Origin: Agreia sp. COWG
Lineage (GTDB): Bacteria > Actinomycetota > Actinomycetes > Actinomycetales > Microbacteriaceae
NCBI RefSeq assembly: GCF_904528075.1
Contig: NZ_LR882035.1
Location: 558,001 to 622,000, forward strand
Reading direction: 5' to 3'
DNA length: 64,000 nucleotides
The notes below the pieces were generated by a model that searched no databases, was not told the origin of the DNA, and saw only the letters and a list, made by a program, of their open reading frames with translations. Shown here piece by piece: positions 34,922-44,852 of this stretch. Position numbers and translations under genes: made by a program. How positions within the stretch are numbered: the first letter of the stretch is position 1; each line of letters opens with the position of its first letter.

Positions 34922-37027
34922 ATGGACTACCACTCGCTCAACGCCATGCTCAACCTGTACGGCCCGAACGGCGAGATCCAGTTCGACAAAGACAAAGAGG
35001 CTGCGCGGGAGTATTTTCTGCAGCACGTCAACCAGAACACCGTCTTCTTCCACTCGCTTCGTGAGCGCCTCGACTACCTCGTCGAGAAGGAGTACTACGA
35101 GGCCGCGACCATCGAGCAGTACTCGTTCGAGTTCATCACCAGGCTCAACGACCTGGCCTACTCGAAGAAGTTCCGCTTCGACACCTTCCTCGGCGCCTTC
35201 AAGTACTACACGTCGTACACGCTGAAGACGTTCGACGGAAAGCGTTACCTCGAGCGCTTCGAGGACCGCGTCGTGATGACGGCCCTCGGCCTCGGCGGCG
35301 GCGACGAGCAGCTCGCCACCAACCTCGTCAACGAGATCATCGGTGGCCGCTTCCAGCCGGCCACCCCCACGTTCCTCAACACGGGCAAGGCCCAGCGCGG
35401 CGAGCTCGTGTCGTGCTTCCTGCTGCGCATCGAAGACAACATGGAGTCCATCTCCCGCGGCATCAACTCCAGCCTGCAGCTGTCGAAGCGCGGCGGCGGC
35501 GTCGCCCTGCTGCTGTCGAACATCCGCGAGGCCGGAGCCCCGATCAAGCAGATCGAGAACCAGTCGTCCGGCATCATCCCCGTGATGAAGCTGCTCGAAG
35601 ACTCCTTCAGCTACGCCAACCAGCTCGGTGCCCGGCAGGGCGCCGGCGCCGTGTACCTGCACGCGCACCACCCCGACATCATGCGCTTCCTCGACACCAA
35701 GCGCGAGAACGCCGACGAGAAGATCCGCATCAAGACGCTGTCGCTCGGCGTCGTCGTGCCCGACATCACGTTCGAGCTCGCGAAGAAAGACGAGGACATG
35801 TACCTGTTCTCGCCCTACGACGTGGAGCGCGTCTACGGCGTGCCATTCGGCGACATCTCCGTGAGCGAGAAGTACCACGAGATGGTCGACGACGCCCGCA
35901 TCACGAAGACCAAGATCAAGGCCCGCGACTTCTTCCAGACGATCGCCGAGATCCAGTTCGAGTCGGGCTATCCGTACATCATGTTCGAAGACACCGTGAA
36001 TGCGGCGAACCCCATCAAGGGCCGCATCAACATGTCGAACCTGTGCTCGGAGATCCTGCAGGTGAACACCCCGACCACCTACAACGAAGACCTCTCGTAC
36101 AAGGAGATCGGCAAGGACATCAGCTGTAACCTCGGCTCGATGAACATCGCCCTCGCGATGGATGCGCCCGACTTCGGCCTCACGGTCGAGACGGCGATCC
36201 GCGGCCTCTCCGCCGTTTCCGACATGAGCCACATCACCTCGGTGCGCTCCATCGAAGACGGAAACGACAAGAGCCACGCCATCGGCCTCGGCCAGATGAA
36301 CCTGCACGGCTACCTGGCCCGTGAGCGCATCTTCTACGGCTCCGACGAGGGCATCGACTTCACGAACATCTACTTCTACACGGTGCTGTTCCACGCGCTG
36401 CGGGCGTCCAACGCCATCGCTATCGAGCGCGGCGTGAAGTTCGAGGGCTTCGAGGATTCGACCTACGCATCCGGCGCATTCTTCGACAAGTACACCGACG
36501 CCGAGTGGGGGCCCGCCACCGAACGGGTGCGCGAGCTGTTCGACACGGCCGGGGTGCACATCCCGACCCAGGCCGACTGGGACCAGCTGAAGGCCTCCGT
36601 CATGGAGCACGGCATCTACAACCAGAACCTGCAGGCCGTGCCGCCCACCGGCTCGATCTCGTACATCAACAACTCCACCGCGTCGATCCACCCGATCGCG
36701 GCGAAGATCGAGATCCGCAAAGAGGGCAAGCTGGGCCGCGTCTACTTCCCGGCCCCGTTCATGACCAACGACAACCTGGAGTACTACCAGGACTCGTACG
36801 AGATCGGCGCCGAGAAGATCATCGACACCTACGCCGCGGCGACGCAGCACGTCGACCAGGGACTCTCGCTCACGCTGTTCTTCAAGGACACCGCCAGCAC
36901 CCGCGACATCAACAAGGCTCAGATCTACGCGTGGCGCAAGGGTATCAAGACGATCTACTACATCCGCCTCCGGCAGATGGCCCTCGAAGGCACCGAGATC
37001 GAAGGATGCGTGTCGTGCGCGCTCTAG
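34922..37027 (+). CDS. nrdE: Class Ib ribonucleotide reductase, alpha subunit
   Basis: The 701-residue catalytic subunit reduces ribonucleoside diphosphates to deoxy forms. The radical-site motif is NLCSEI, the reducible cysteine partner is in LVSCFLLR, and the C-terminal shuttle pair is GCVSCAL. There is no N-terminal ATP cone, as usual for NrdE. The ATG at 34922 ([15 protein letters not shown]) fits homologues, but a TTG at 34862 with GGAAG upstream would add 20 residues and couple translation to nrdI. The stop lies inside a long hairpin. nrdF follows after 135 bases. Confidence 0.95.
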   Translation: MDYHSLNAMLNLYGPNGEIQFDKDKEAAREYFLQHVNQNTVFFHSLRERLDYLVEKEYYEAATIEQYSFEFITRLNDLAYSKKFRFDTFLGAFKYYTSYTLKTFDGKRYLERFEDRVVMTALGLGGGDEQLATNLVNEIIGGRFQPATPTFLNTGKAQRGELVSCFLLRIEDNMESISRGINSSLQLSKRGGGVALLLSNIREAGAPIKQIENQSSGIIPVMKLLEDSFSYANQLGARQGAGAVYLHAHHPDIMRFLDTKRENADEKIRIKTLSLGVVVPDITFELAKKDEDMYLFSPYDVERVYGVPFGDISVSEKYHEMVDDARITKTKIKARDFFQTIAEIQFESGYPYIMFEDTVNAANPIKGRINMSNLCSEILQVNTPTTYNEDLSYKEIGKDISCNLGSMNIALAMDAPDFGLTVETAIRGLSAVSDMSHITSVRSIEDGNDKSHAIGLGQMNLHGYLARERIFYGSDEGIDFTNIYFYTVLFHALRASNAIAIERGVKFEGFEDSTYASGAFFDKYTDAEWGPATERVRELFDTAGVHIPTQADWDQLKASVMEHGIYNQNLQAVPPTGSISYINNSTASIHPIAAKIEIRKEGKLGRVYFPAPFMTNDNLEYYQDSYEIGAEKIIDTYAAATQHVDQGLSLTLFFKDTASTRDINKAQIYAWRKGIKTIYYIRLRQMALEGTEIEGCVSCAL

Positions 37028-37056
37028 AGGAACGCGAAGCGTTCCACTAGAGCGCG
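37018..37056 (+). terminator. Long hairpin containing the nrdE stop codon
   Basis: CGCGCTCTAG at 37018-37027 and GGAACGC at 37029-37035 pair with GCGTTCC at 37039-37045 and CTAGAGCGCG at 37047-37056, giving a 17-pair stem with one A-A mismatch and a GAA loop. There is no T-run, so RNA processing, pausing or partial termination between nrdE and nrdF is likely. Confidence 0.75.
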
Positions 37057-37073
37057 AAAGGCGGCAGCCCTCT

Positions 37074-37122
37074 ATCCGGTAGCCCCGGAAACGTACCGCC
37101 TGCATCCGGAAGACCCGGAAAC
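37074..37122. repeat. 19-bp imperfect direct repeat before nrdF
   Basis: ATCCGGTAGCCCCGGAAAC at 37074-37092 recurs as ATCCGGAAGACCCGGAAAC at 37104-37122, three mismatches, 30 bases apart. It could be a protein site or a remnant of duplication in the nrdE-nrdF gap. Confidence 0.6.
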
Positions 37123-37159
37123 CCCAGCCGATAAGCATCATCTACGAAAGCCGCAATAG

Positions 37160-38137
<978 letters not shown>

Positions 38138-38152
38138 GCACGAGAGTTCATG

Positions 38153-38190
38153 AACCGGATGCCGGCGCTTTCGCGCCGGCATCCGGTTTT
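38153..38190 (+). terminator. Intrinsic terminator of nrdHIEF
   Basis: AACCGGATGCCGGCGC at 38153-38168 pairs perfectly with 38173-38188 around TTTC and is followed by TT. It ends the operon 15 bases after the nrdF stop and faces the convergent flavoprotein gene. Confidence 0.88.
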
Positions 38191-38210
38191 GTGCGTCTGG
38201 GCGGGGTGCG

Positions 38211-39611
38211 TCACTTTCCAGGGGCTTCGCGCAGCAGCGCCCGCGCCGCCATGCCGATGACGGCGCTGTAGGTGGGGTAGGCGAAGCGCACGCTGGCCAG
38301 GGTCGTGACGTCGACGCCGGATGCCATCGCCGTGGTCACGGACTGGATCACCTCGATCGCGTTCTCGCCCACGGCGTGCGCGCCGAGGATCAGCTCGCGC
38401 CGGTCGTCCGCGATGAGCTTGAGGAATCCGGTCTCGCGGTCATCGATGACGGCCCGATCGAGCTGGGAGAACGGCACGGTGGCGACGACGCACACCAGAT
38501 TGCGCTCGCGCGCCTCATGCTCGGTCAGGCCGACGCCCGCGTAGTCGGGGTCGGTGAAGCCGCCGGCGGGAAGCAGGTGGTGCGGCGTGCGGCGGTTTGC
38601 GCCGAGCACCGCGTTCTCGGCCGCCGCCTCGCCCTCGAACTGGGCCGCCTGCACGAGCATGTCCCGCCCGTTCGCGTCGCCGACGGCGAAGATGTGCGGC
38701 ACGACCGTGCGAAAGTAGGCGTCCGCAGGGATGGACGAACGCACGACCTCGACCCCGGCGTTCCCCAGGCCGAGGTCTTCGACATCGGCGGGCCATCCGG
38801 TCGCCATGATCACCGCGTCGACCTCTCGCGTCTGCGGCGTGCCCTTCTCCCGCCACGACAGCAGAATCGCGCCGTCGTCGGTGCGGGCGAGGCTGTCGAC
38901 GCCCTCGATGCCCGTGCGCACGTCGATGCCCTGCGCGGTGAACGCGGACGACACGGCCTCGGAGATCGAGTGGTCGGATGGCATCAGCACCCGCGGGGCG
39001 AGGTCGAGCACGGTGACCTCGGAGCCGAAGGAACTGAACACGGTCACGAGCTGCGCCCCCGTGTTGCCGGCGCCGATCACGGCGACGCGACGAGGCAGGC
39101 TCGGCAGATCGAGCACGTGCTCGGGAACAGTGGCGAGCTCGTTGCCCGGGATGGGCAGCCGGCGCGAGTGCCCGCCGACGCAGACGAGGATCGACGATGC
39201 TGTGACGCGGCGGCCGCTGTCGAGAACGAGGGTGCGGTCGTCGACAAAGCGGGCGCGTCCCTCGTGCACGAGGTCGATGCCCGCCTCGGCGAACCTCTCG
39301 GCCTCGCGCTTGATCGAGCGCACCCGGTCGACGCGCTCCGCGACGCGCGCGACGGTCGACGCCCAGTCGATGGTCGGCGGCGCGACGTCGACACCGTAGA
39401 CGTCGGCGTGCCGCGTCTCGCGGATGAGGCGGGCGGTCTTCGCGAGCACGCGGGTCGGCACGCAGCCGGTGTTCACGCAGGTGCCGCCGAGGCGACCGGC
39501 CTCGAGAACGACGACGCGGGCGCCGAGCTCCGCGGCCCGGAGGGCGGCGGCGGTTCCGGCTGGGCCGGCGCCGATCACGGCGACGTCGTAGTCATCCTGA
39601 AGCTGAGTCAT
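38211..39611 (-). CDS. FAD-dependent pyridine nucleotide-disulfide oxidoreductase
   Basis: A 466-residue class I flavoprotein. FAD binding is DVAVIGAGPAGTAAA, the redox disulfide is GGTCVNTGCVPT, NAD(P) binding is VAVIGAGNTGAQLV, and the second FAD motif is IFAVGDANG. At the C-terminus the usual HPT-x-SE of lipoamide and glutathione reductases is YPTYSAV, so the catalytic His and Glu are missing; this resembles mercuric-reductase-like or SthA-like relatives. It probably transfers electrons to a small disulfide or quinone, but the substrate is unknown. The ATG at 39611 starts the fold; an upstream in-frame ATG at 39647 adds nothing recognisable. Confidence 0.82.
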   Translation of the reverse strand: MTQLQDDYDVAVIGAGPAGTAAALRAAELGARVVVLEAGRLGGTCVNTGCVPTRVLAKTARLIRETRHADVYGVDVAPPTIDWASTVARVAERVDRVRSIKREAERFAEAGIDLVHEGRARFVDDRTLVLDSGRRVTASSILVCVGGHSRRLPIPGNELATVPEHVLDLPSLPRRVAVIGAGNTGAQLVTVFSSFGSEVTVLDLAPRVLMPSDHSISEAVSSAFTAQGIDVRTGIEGVDSLARTDDGAILLSWREKGTPQTREVDAVIMATGWPADVEDLGLGNAGVEVVRSSIPADAYFRTVVPHIFAVGDANGRDMLVQAAQFEGEAAAENAVLGANRRTPHHLLPAGGFTDPDYAGVGLTEHEARERNLVCVVATVPFSQLDRAVIDDRETGFLKLIADDRRELILGAHAVGENAIEVIQSVTTAMASGVDVTTLASVRFAYPTYSAVIGMAARALLREAPGK

Positions 39612-39658
39612 GATGCGACGATAACCGCGCGGTGGCGGGATGGCCATGCCTTGCGCAT

Positions 39659-39716
39659 CGAGTTACCCGAATCCGCCGCCTCCCTGCGAGATGAGGCTGC
39701 ACATTCGGGCAACTCG
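39659..39716. repeat. Nested inverted repeat upstream of the flavoprotein gene
   Basis: CGAGTTACCCGAAT at 39659-39672 and ATTCGGGCAACTCG at 39703-39716 pair with one mismatch, and GCCTC (39678-39682) pairs with GAGGC (39693-39697) inside the loop. It lies between two genes read in the same direction and may act as terminator or regulatory structure. Confidence 0.55.
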
Positions 39717-39752
39717 GCGCGTGCGCACCCCGCACCGTCGTTGACGTACGGG

Positions 39753-39788
39753 GAATGGCCGCATCGACACGTGTGGAAGCGGCCATTC
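39753..39788 (-). terminator. Hairpin after the SDR gene
   Basis: GAATGGCCGC at 39753-39762 pairs with GCGGCCATTC at 39779-39788; the loop contains the palindrome ACACGTGT. It starts eight bases beyond the stop of the SDR gene read on the minus strand and probably ends its transcript. Confidence 0.55.
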
Positions 39789-39796
39789 TGCGCAAC

Positions 39797-40549
39797 TCAG
39801 TGTGCGGAGTATCCGCCGTCGACCAGGTGGTAGCTGCCCGAGATGAACGAGGCGGCGTCGCTCAGCAGGAACAGCGTGAGTGCTGCGACCTCTTTGTCGG
39901 TGCCGAGGCGGCGCGACGCGTGCTCTGCCTCGAGCGCGGCGAGGTCGTCGGAGGAGAGACTCGAACGAACGAGGGGTGTGTCGATGAAGCCGGGTCCCAC
40001 GGCGTTGGTGCGCACGTTCTGCGCCGTGTATTCGAGCGCGGCCACCTTCGTGAGTCCGATCAGGGCGTGCTTGCTGGTGACATAGGCCGCATTCTTGGCG
40101 ATGCCGACTGAGCCGAGCACGGACGCCATGTTCACGACGGCGCCGCCCCCGGCCTTCACCATGGCGGGCAGCTGGAACTTCAGGCCGTAGAACACTCCGT
40201 CGAGGTCGACCGCGCGCACCCTGTCCCAGGCGGCGATGTCGTAGTCGCCGATCGTCTGGGGTGCCGCGCCGATACCCGCGTTGTTCACCGCGAGGTGCAG
40301 GGCCCCGTAGGTGCTCTCGGCGAACGCGACGGCCGCCTCCGAGTCCTGCCACTTGGCGGTGTTCTGGGTGAACGCGGCGGCGGTGCCGCCCGCGGAGGTG
40401 ATCTGGTCGACGACGGCCTGTGCGGCGTCGAGGTTGATGTCGGTGACCACCACCGAGGCGCCCTCCTCGGCCAGCTCGCGCGAGATCTCCGCTCCGATCC
40501 CGCTGCCACCGCCGGTGACGATCGCTACCCTGTTGTCGAATCTGGCCAT
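39797..40549 (-). CDS. Short-chain dehydrogenase/reductase
   Basis: A 250-residue classical SDR. The NAD(P) loop is IVTGGGSGIGAEIS, the NNAG motif is LAVNNAGIGAAP, and the catalytic Ser-Tyr-Lys appear as NMASVLGSVGIAKNAAYVTSKH. Asp after the second strand (VVVTDINLDAA) favours NAD over NADP. The C-terminus has the usual LVDGGYSAH. AAGGAG supports the ATG at 40549. The substrate is unknown; it resembles glucose-dehydrogenase or 3-oxoacyl-reductase-like members. Confidence 0.9.
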   Translation of the reverse strand: MARFDNRVAIVTGGGSGIGAEISRELAEEGASVVVTDINLDAAQAVVDQITSAGGTAAAFTQNTAKWQDSEAAVAFAESTYGALHLAVNNAGIGAAPQTIGDYDIAAWDRVRAVDLDGVFYGLKFQLPAMVKAGGGAVVNMASVLGSVGIAKNAAYVTSKHALIGLTKVAALEYTAQNVRTNAVGPGFIDTPLVRSSLSSDDLAALEAEHASRRLGTDKEVAALTLFLLSDAASFISGSYHLVDGGYSAH

Positions 40550-40750
40550 GAGCCCACTCCTTAGTCTGACAATCGATGGTGATGTGCATCTCAATTAAAC
40601 AACGTTTGTCGGATAAAGGATCTGTCAATCCGTGAGACGCGGCAGTTTCGTAATTGGGGAGGCGAGCGTAGACTCTCACAGTCGTCCGCACCCGGGCTTC
40701 GTTCGTGCGAGCGACTCGCGCGGCTGGTTTTGAGCTTGAAAGGCCCGTTC

Positions 40751-42259
40751 GTGGCTGATACCTCGCGGGGCGACAACGCCCCCATCGCATCCGATACCCC
40801 CACCTCTTCCGCCCCTCCGGTGATCTCACGCACCGCCTGGCAGGCACTCATCGTGCTGCTGGCCGGCATGTTCATGGCCCTGCTCGACACGACGATCGTG
40901 AACGTGGCGCTGCCCACCATCCGCACCACGCTCGACGCCAGCGAGGGGACCCTGTCGTGGATCATCTCCGGCTACGCGTTGGCGTTCGGCCTCGCCCTGA
41001 TTCCCGCCGGTCGCGTCGGCGACCGCATCGGGCACAAGTGGGTCTTCTTCACCGGCCTGGCGCTCTTCACGGTGGCGAGCTTCTTCTGTGGGCTCGCCCA
41101 GAACGACGTGCAGCTCGTGGTGGCCCGCGTGGCCCAGGGGCTCGCCGGCGGCATGTTCGTGCCCGCCGTCACGGCGTTCATCCAGCTGCTGTTCCCCGGT
41201 CGGGTGCGCGGCAAGGCCTTCGCCATCATGGGCGCCGTCATCGGCGTGTCGTCTGCCCTCGGTCCCATCGTCGGCGGCCTTCTGATCCAGGCCTTCGGTG
41301 ACACCGATGGCTGGCGGCTGGTCTTCTTCGTGAACGTGCCCATCGGCATCGCGACTCTGATCGCGGCAGCCATCCTGTTGCCGAAGCAGTCGGCCGACGA
41401 GGCGAAGCATGCCGACAAGTCCGGCCTCGACTGGGTGGGCCTCGTGCTGGTCTCAGCCAGCCTCGTGGCGCTGCTCGTTCCGCTGATCGAGGGCGAGGAT
41501 CAGGGCTGGCCCGTCTGGACCTTCGTGACGCTCGGCATCGGAGTGCTGCTCATGGTGGCGTTCGGTGCCTGGGAGGTCGCGTACGCCAAGCGAGGCCGCA
41601 GCCCCCTCGTGCCGCCGCGCCTGTTCTCGCATCCGGCGTTCACCGGGGGAGTCATTCTCGCCCTGGTCTACTTCGCGGCCTTCACGAGCATCTTCTTCAC
41701 GATCTCGATCCTCTGGCAGTCGGGCCTCGGCCACACCGCCCTCGAGTCGGGCATCGTGTCGATTCCGTTCGCCATCGGCAGCATCGTGGGCAGCTCGCAG
41801 AGCAACAGGCTCACGCAGCGCCTCGGCCGCACCGTTCTCATCATGGGAACCGCGCTCGTGACCATCGGGCTGCTGTGGCTGTGGCTGGTTCTGGCGTTCA
41901 CCGATGCCGCCGACCTCACCAACTGGCTGCTGCTGGCGCCGCTTCTGATCGCAGGCCTCGGCAACGGTCTGTTCATCGCCCCGAACGCGCAGTTCATCGT
42001 GGCGACGGTAGATCGCAGGGAGGCCGGGGCGGCCAGCGGCGTGATCGGCGCCGTGCAGCGCATCGGAAGCGCGGTGGGCATCGCGGTGATCGGCAGCGTG
42101 CTCTTCGGCAGCCTCACGGTGGCGGGCAACACCCCGGCCGCGCTCGCGACGGGCTTTACGGATGCCGCCGCCGCAGCCATGATCGTCTCGCTCGGCTTCA
42201 GCGTGCTCGCGTTCCTGCTGGTGTTCGCGCTGCCTAAGCGCACGAACACGGGGCACTAG
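40751..42259 (+). CDS. MFS drug efflux transporter, DHA2 family
   Basis: A 502-residue, 14-helix exporter of the EmrB/QacA type. The first helix reads FMALLDTTIVNVALPTI, the standard DHA2 motif; then ISGYALAFGLALIPAGRVGDRIG and VARVAQGLAGGMFVPAV. It probably pumps drugs or hydrophobic compounds by proton antiport. A GTG at 40751 follows GAAAGG with seven-base spacing; a TTG at 40730 is an alternative. It is divergent from the SDR gene and convergent with HxlR; no dedicated regulator is evident. Confidence 0.9.
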   Translation: MADTSRGDNAPIASDTPTSSAPPVISRTAWQALIVLLAGMFMALLDTTIVNVALPTIRTTLDASEGTLSWIISGYALAFGLALIPAGRVGDRIGHKWVFFTGLALFTVASFFCGLAQNDVQLVVARVAQGLAGGMFVPAVTAFIQLLFPGRVRGKAFAIMGAVIGVSSALGPIVGGLLIQAFGDTDGWRLVFFVNVPIGIATLIAAAILLPKQSADEAKHADKSGLDWVGLVLVSASLVALLVPLIEGEDQGWPVWTFVTLGIGVLLMVAFGAWEVAYAKRGRSPLVPPRLFSHPAFTGGVILALVYFAAFTSIFFTISILWQSGLGHTALESGIVSIPFAIGSIVGSSQSNRLTQRLGRTVLIMGTALVTIGLLWLWLVLAFTDAADLTNWLLLAPLLIAGLGNGLFIAPNAQFIVATVDRREAGAASGVIGAVQRIGSAVGIAVIGSVLFGSLTVAGNTPAALATGFTDAAAAAMIVSLGFSVLAFLLVFALPKRTNTGH

Positions 42260-42278
42260 CCGAGCTGGATGCCGCAGG

Positions 42279-42668
42279 TCAGGCGCGGGCGGCGTCGTAG
42301 TCGGCGCGGGTCTTGCCGATGGTGAGGGCGGATGCCTCGAGCAGGTCGGCGAGGGAGCGCAGGTTCTCTGCGACCAGGGTGCCGAGGGCGGTGAGTGAGT
42401 ACTCCACGCGGGGCGGAATAGTGGAATGCACCTCGCGGATGACCATGCCGTCGCGCTCGAGCGCCTGCAGCGTCTGCGACAGCATCTTCTCGCTGACCCC
42501 CTCGACCTTGCGACGCAGGGCGTTGAAACGGAAGTCTCCCTCGCCGAGCGCGAGCAGTGCGAGGCTCGACCACTTCGTGGACACGTCTTCGAGGGCCGCA
42601 CGCGACATGCAGGCGCGAGCGAAGACAGACGTCACGAGCTCGTCGCTCGGAGTTTCCTGATCTGTCAT
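42279..42668 (-). CDS. HxlR-family winged-helix regulator
   Basis: A 129-residue DNA-binding protein with a single HxlR-type winged helix: STKWSSLALLALGEGDFRFNALRRKVEGVSEKMLSQ is split by the family pattern into helices 1-3, followed by LERDGMVIREVHSTIPPRVEYSL. Cys20 in FARACMSRAA before the fold could be redox sensitive, as in YodB/QorR-type members. It is divergent from an NmrA-like reductase, the usual QorR-QorA arrangement, so it probably senses quinones or diamide-like stress and represses that gene. The ATG at 42668 has GGAG close upstream. Confidence 0.88.
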   Translation of the reverse strand: MTDQETPSDELVTSVFARACMSRAALEDVSTKWSSLALLALGEGDFRFNALRRKVEGVSEKMLSQTLQALERDGMVIREVHSTIPPRVEYSLTALGTLVAENLRSLADLLEASALTIGKTRADYDAARA

Positions 42669-42758
42669 GTCTCCAGCATAGCTTGTGCTGCGCTTTCGTG
42701 GGTACTGTGTAATAGTTAGTGCTAAACGAACGAAAGTTCGCGACACAAAGGAGACCTC

Positions 42759-43613
42759 ATGACCACCTACGCCGTCACCGGAGCATCAGGACAGTTCGGG
42801 CGCATCGCCGTCACCGATCTGATCGAGGCGGGTATCGCCCCGGGCGACATCGTCGCCCTCGTGCGCACCCCGGAGAAGATCGCCGACCTCGCCGCTCGCG
42901 GAGTCGTTGTGCGCACCGCCGACTACGCCGACGAGGCCTCGCTTCGTGCGGCGCTCGCCGGGGTCGACGTTCTTCTGCTCGTCTCGAGCAGCGAGGTCGG
43001 CCAACGTGTCGCCCAGCACGCCAATGTGATCGAGGCCGCCAAGACGACGGGCGTCTCCCGCATCGCCTACACGAGCGTTCTGCGCGCCGACACGTCCGAG
43101 CTCGTGCTGGCGCCAGAGCACAAGGCGACCGAGGAGCTGCTTCGGGCATCCGGCATCGCGTTCACGCTGCTGCGCAACGGGTGGTACATCGAGAACTACC
43201 TCGGTCAGATCGAGCAGCAGAAGGCCGCCGGCGAGATCGTCGGAGCGGCGGGCGACCAGCCCATCTCTGCCGCGACGCGGGCCGACTTCGCCGCCGCGGC
43301 TGTCGCGACTCTCGTCGGCGAGGGTCACGAGAATGCGATCTACGAGCTCGGCGGCACCCCGTTCACGATGTCCGACGTCGCGGCCGCGCTCTCGCAGGCC
43401 ACCGGAACGAACATCGTCTACCGCGATGTGACGCCCGACGAGCTGGCCGCCGGACTGCAGGCCGTCGGCCTCGACGCCGGTACGGCCGGATTCGTGGCCG
43501 CGCTCGACGTCGCCTCGAAGCGTGGAGACCTCTACACCGAGTCGCGCGACCTCGAGACGCTGATCGGACGCCCGAGCACCCCTCTCGCCGAGGCCGTCGC
43601 CGCCGCCGTCTGA
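42759..43613 (+). CDS. NmrA-like NAD(P)H:quinone reductase
   Basis: A 284-residue atypical SDR of the NmrA/QorB group. It starts TYAVTGASGQFGRIAV, then has VLLLVSSSEVGQRV and ISRIAYTSVLRADTSELV-like wording with LRNGWYIENYLGQI, all close to E. coli QorB, which reduces quinones with NADPH. An HxlR regulator is divergent 90 bases away. AAAGGAG precedes the ATG. The gene ends in a very stable terminator. Confidence 0.88.
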   Translation: MTTYAVTGASGQFGRIAVTDLIEAGIAPGDIVALVRTPEKIADLAARGVVVRTADYADEASLRAALAGVDVLLLVSSSEVGQRVAQHANVIEAAKTTGVSRIAYTSVLRADTSELVLAPEHKATEELLRASGIAFTLLRNGWYIENYLGQIEQQKAAGEIVGAAGDQPISAATRADFAAAAVATLVGEGHENAIYELGGTPFTMSDVAAALSQATGTNIVYRDVTPDELAAGLQAVGLDAGTAGFVAALDVASKRGDLYTESRDLETLIGRPSTPLAEAVAAAV

Positions 43614-43630
43614 CCCGCGATCCGGCACTC

Positions 43631-43680
43631 CGCCCCCGCCCCCACTGACGCCCGTCAAGTGGGGGCGGGGGCGTCTTTCT
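43631..43680 (+). terminator. Intrinsic terminator after the NmrA-like gene
   Basis: CGCCCCCGCCCCCACT at 43631-43646 pairs perfectly with 43658-43673 around an 11-base loop and is followed by TCTTTCT. It isolates the quinone-reductase gene from the olefin operon. Confidence 0.9.
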
Positions 43681-43829
43681 TGCAACTAGGCTCGTATTTT
43701 GACAAACACTCCATGATCGACGACACCAAACGTGCAGGCTGCATGTGGGTGGCGCTCAGTCAACTGGGAGAAACTGGCTCGGGCTGCCGCGAGCCCCAGG
43801 CCACGAACACAATTCGATAGGACAACCCG

Positions 43830-44852
43830 TTGGACGGAAACGCAACGACGACTCACCGCAATGTCGCCCTTCTGTCGGTCGCCACCACCATGGCCACCCG
43901 CATCACGACATCGGAAGAGATCGATCGTCGCCTCGCCCCCGCGCTGAAGCGTCTCAAGTTGCCCACGGGCCTTCTTCAGCGCGTAGCGGGAGTGCACGAG
44001 CGACGCAACTGGGGCGAGGGCCAGACGTTCGACGATGCAGCGATCGAGGCGGGCAAGAAGGCGCTGGCCGAGGCGGGCATCCGGCCCGACCAGGTCGGCC
44101 TGTTGATCAACACATCGGTGACGCGCAAACACCTCGAGCCGTCGGTCGCCGTGCGCATCCACCACGGGCTCGGCCTGCCCAGCTCGGCTACGAACTTCGA
44201 CATCGCCAACGCCTGCCTCGGCTTCGTGAACGGAATGGCGCTGGCCGGCCAGCTCATCGACGCCGGCCAGATCGACTACGCCGTGATCATCGATGGCGAA
44301 GATGCCGACGAGATCCAGGTGAACACGATCGAGCGTCTGGGCCGCGAGGGCATCAAGCGCAAGGACTTCATGAGCGAGTTCGCGAGCCTCACGCTGGGCT
44401 CCGGCGCGGCCGCGGCTGTGATCGGCCGCGCCGATCTGCACCCCGAGGGCCACCGCATGCTCGGCGGCATCACGCGTGCGGCGACCCAGTTCAACGACCT
44501 CTGCGTGGGCAGTGTCGACGGCATGTTCACCGATGCCAAGGCGCTTCTGAAGGGCGGCATGGAGCTCGTCGTGAGCGCATGGAAGGATGCCCGGAAGCAG
44601 TGGAGCTGGTCGAATATGGACCGCTACATCATGCATCAGGTCTCCTCGGTGCACACGAACGCCATCGTGAAGGCCGCGAACCTCGACGCCACGCGCGTTC
44701 CGGTCACGTTCCCGCTGCTCGGCAACGTCGGCCCCGCCTCCATCCCGATCACGCTCGCGCAGGAGTCGTCGAAGCTCGTCAAGGGCAACCGGGTGTTGCT
44801 CATGGGCGTCGGCTCCGGCCTCAACACCTCGATGATGGAGATCGCCTGGTGA
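43830..44852 (+). CDS. oleA: OleA, head-to-head acyl-CoA condensing thiolase
   Basis: A 340-residue thiolase-superfamily enzyme that joins two fatty acyl-CoA molecules head to head to a 2-alkyl-3-ketoacid, the first step of long-chain olefin synthesis. Catalytic residues are Cys129 (NACLGF), His269 (MHQVSS) and Asn299 (LLGNVGPAS); Glu103 in HLEPSV matches the OleA-specific glutamate reaching the partner active site. It begins at a TTG with AGGA upstream; the N-terminal HRNVALLSVAT is conserved in OleA, supporting that start. It overlaps oleBC by four bases (GTGA). Confidence 0.92.
   Translation: MDGNATTTHRNVALLSVATTMATRITTSEEIDRRLAPALKRLKLPTGLLQRVAGVHERRNWGEGQTFDDAAIEAGKKALAEAGIRPDQVGLLINTSVTRKHLEPSVAVRIHHGLGLPSSATNFDIANACLGFVNGMALAGQLIDAGQIDYAVIIDGEDADEIQVNTIERLGREGIKRKDFMSEFASLTLGSGAAAAVIGRADLHPEGHRMLGGITRAATQFNDLCVGSVDGMFTDAKALLKGGMELVVSAWKDARKQWSWSNMDRYIMHQVSSVHTNAIVKAANLDATRVPVTFPLLGNVGPASIPITLAQESSKLVKGNRVLLMGVGSGLNTSMMEIAW

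Noticed and set aside
34796..37141. Very long open frame on the minus strand opposite nrdE (about 780 codons)
   Set aside because: It is a mirror of the GC-rich codon pattern of nrdE; the product is low-complexity (Val/Asp/His/Arg/Leu) and matches no family, while nrdE is certain.
40550..40750. TetR-like operator between the SDR and the DHA2 pump
   Set aside because: The TCTGACAA and TTGTCGGA words are mirrored but about 35 bases apart with mismatches, so no convincing site is present. The 200-base gap otherwise holds only AT-rich promoter-like sequence.
43745..44848. In-frame upstream extension of oleBC across oleA
   Set aside because: The added 368 residues are Arg/His-rich shadow sequence of oleA; the GTG at 44849 overlaps the oleA stop and begins near the OleB domain.
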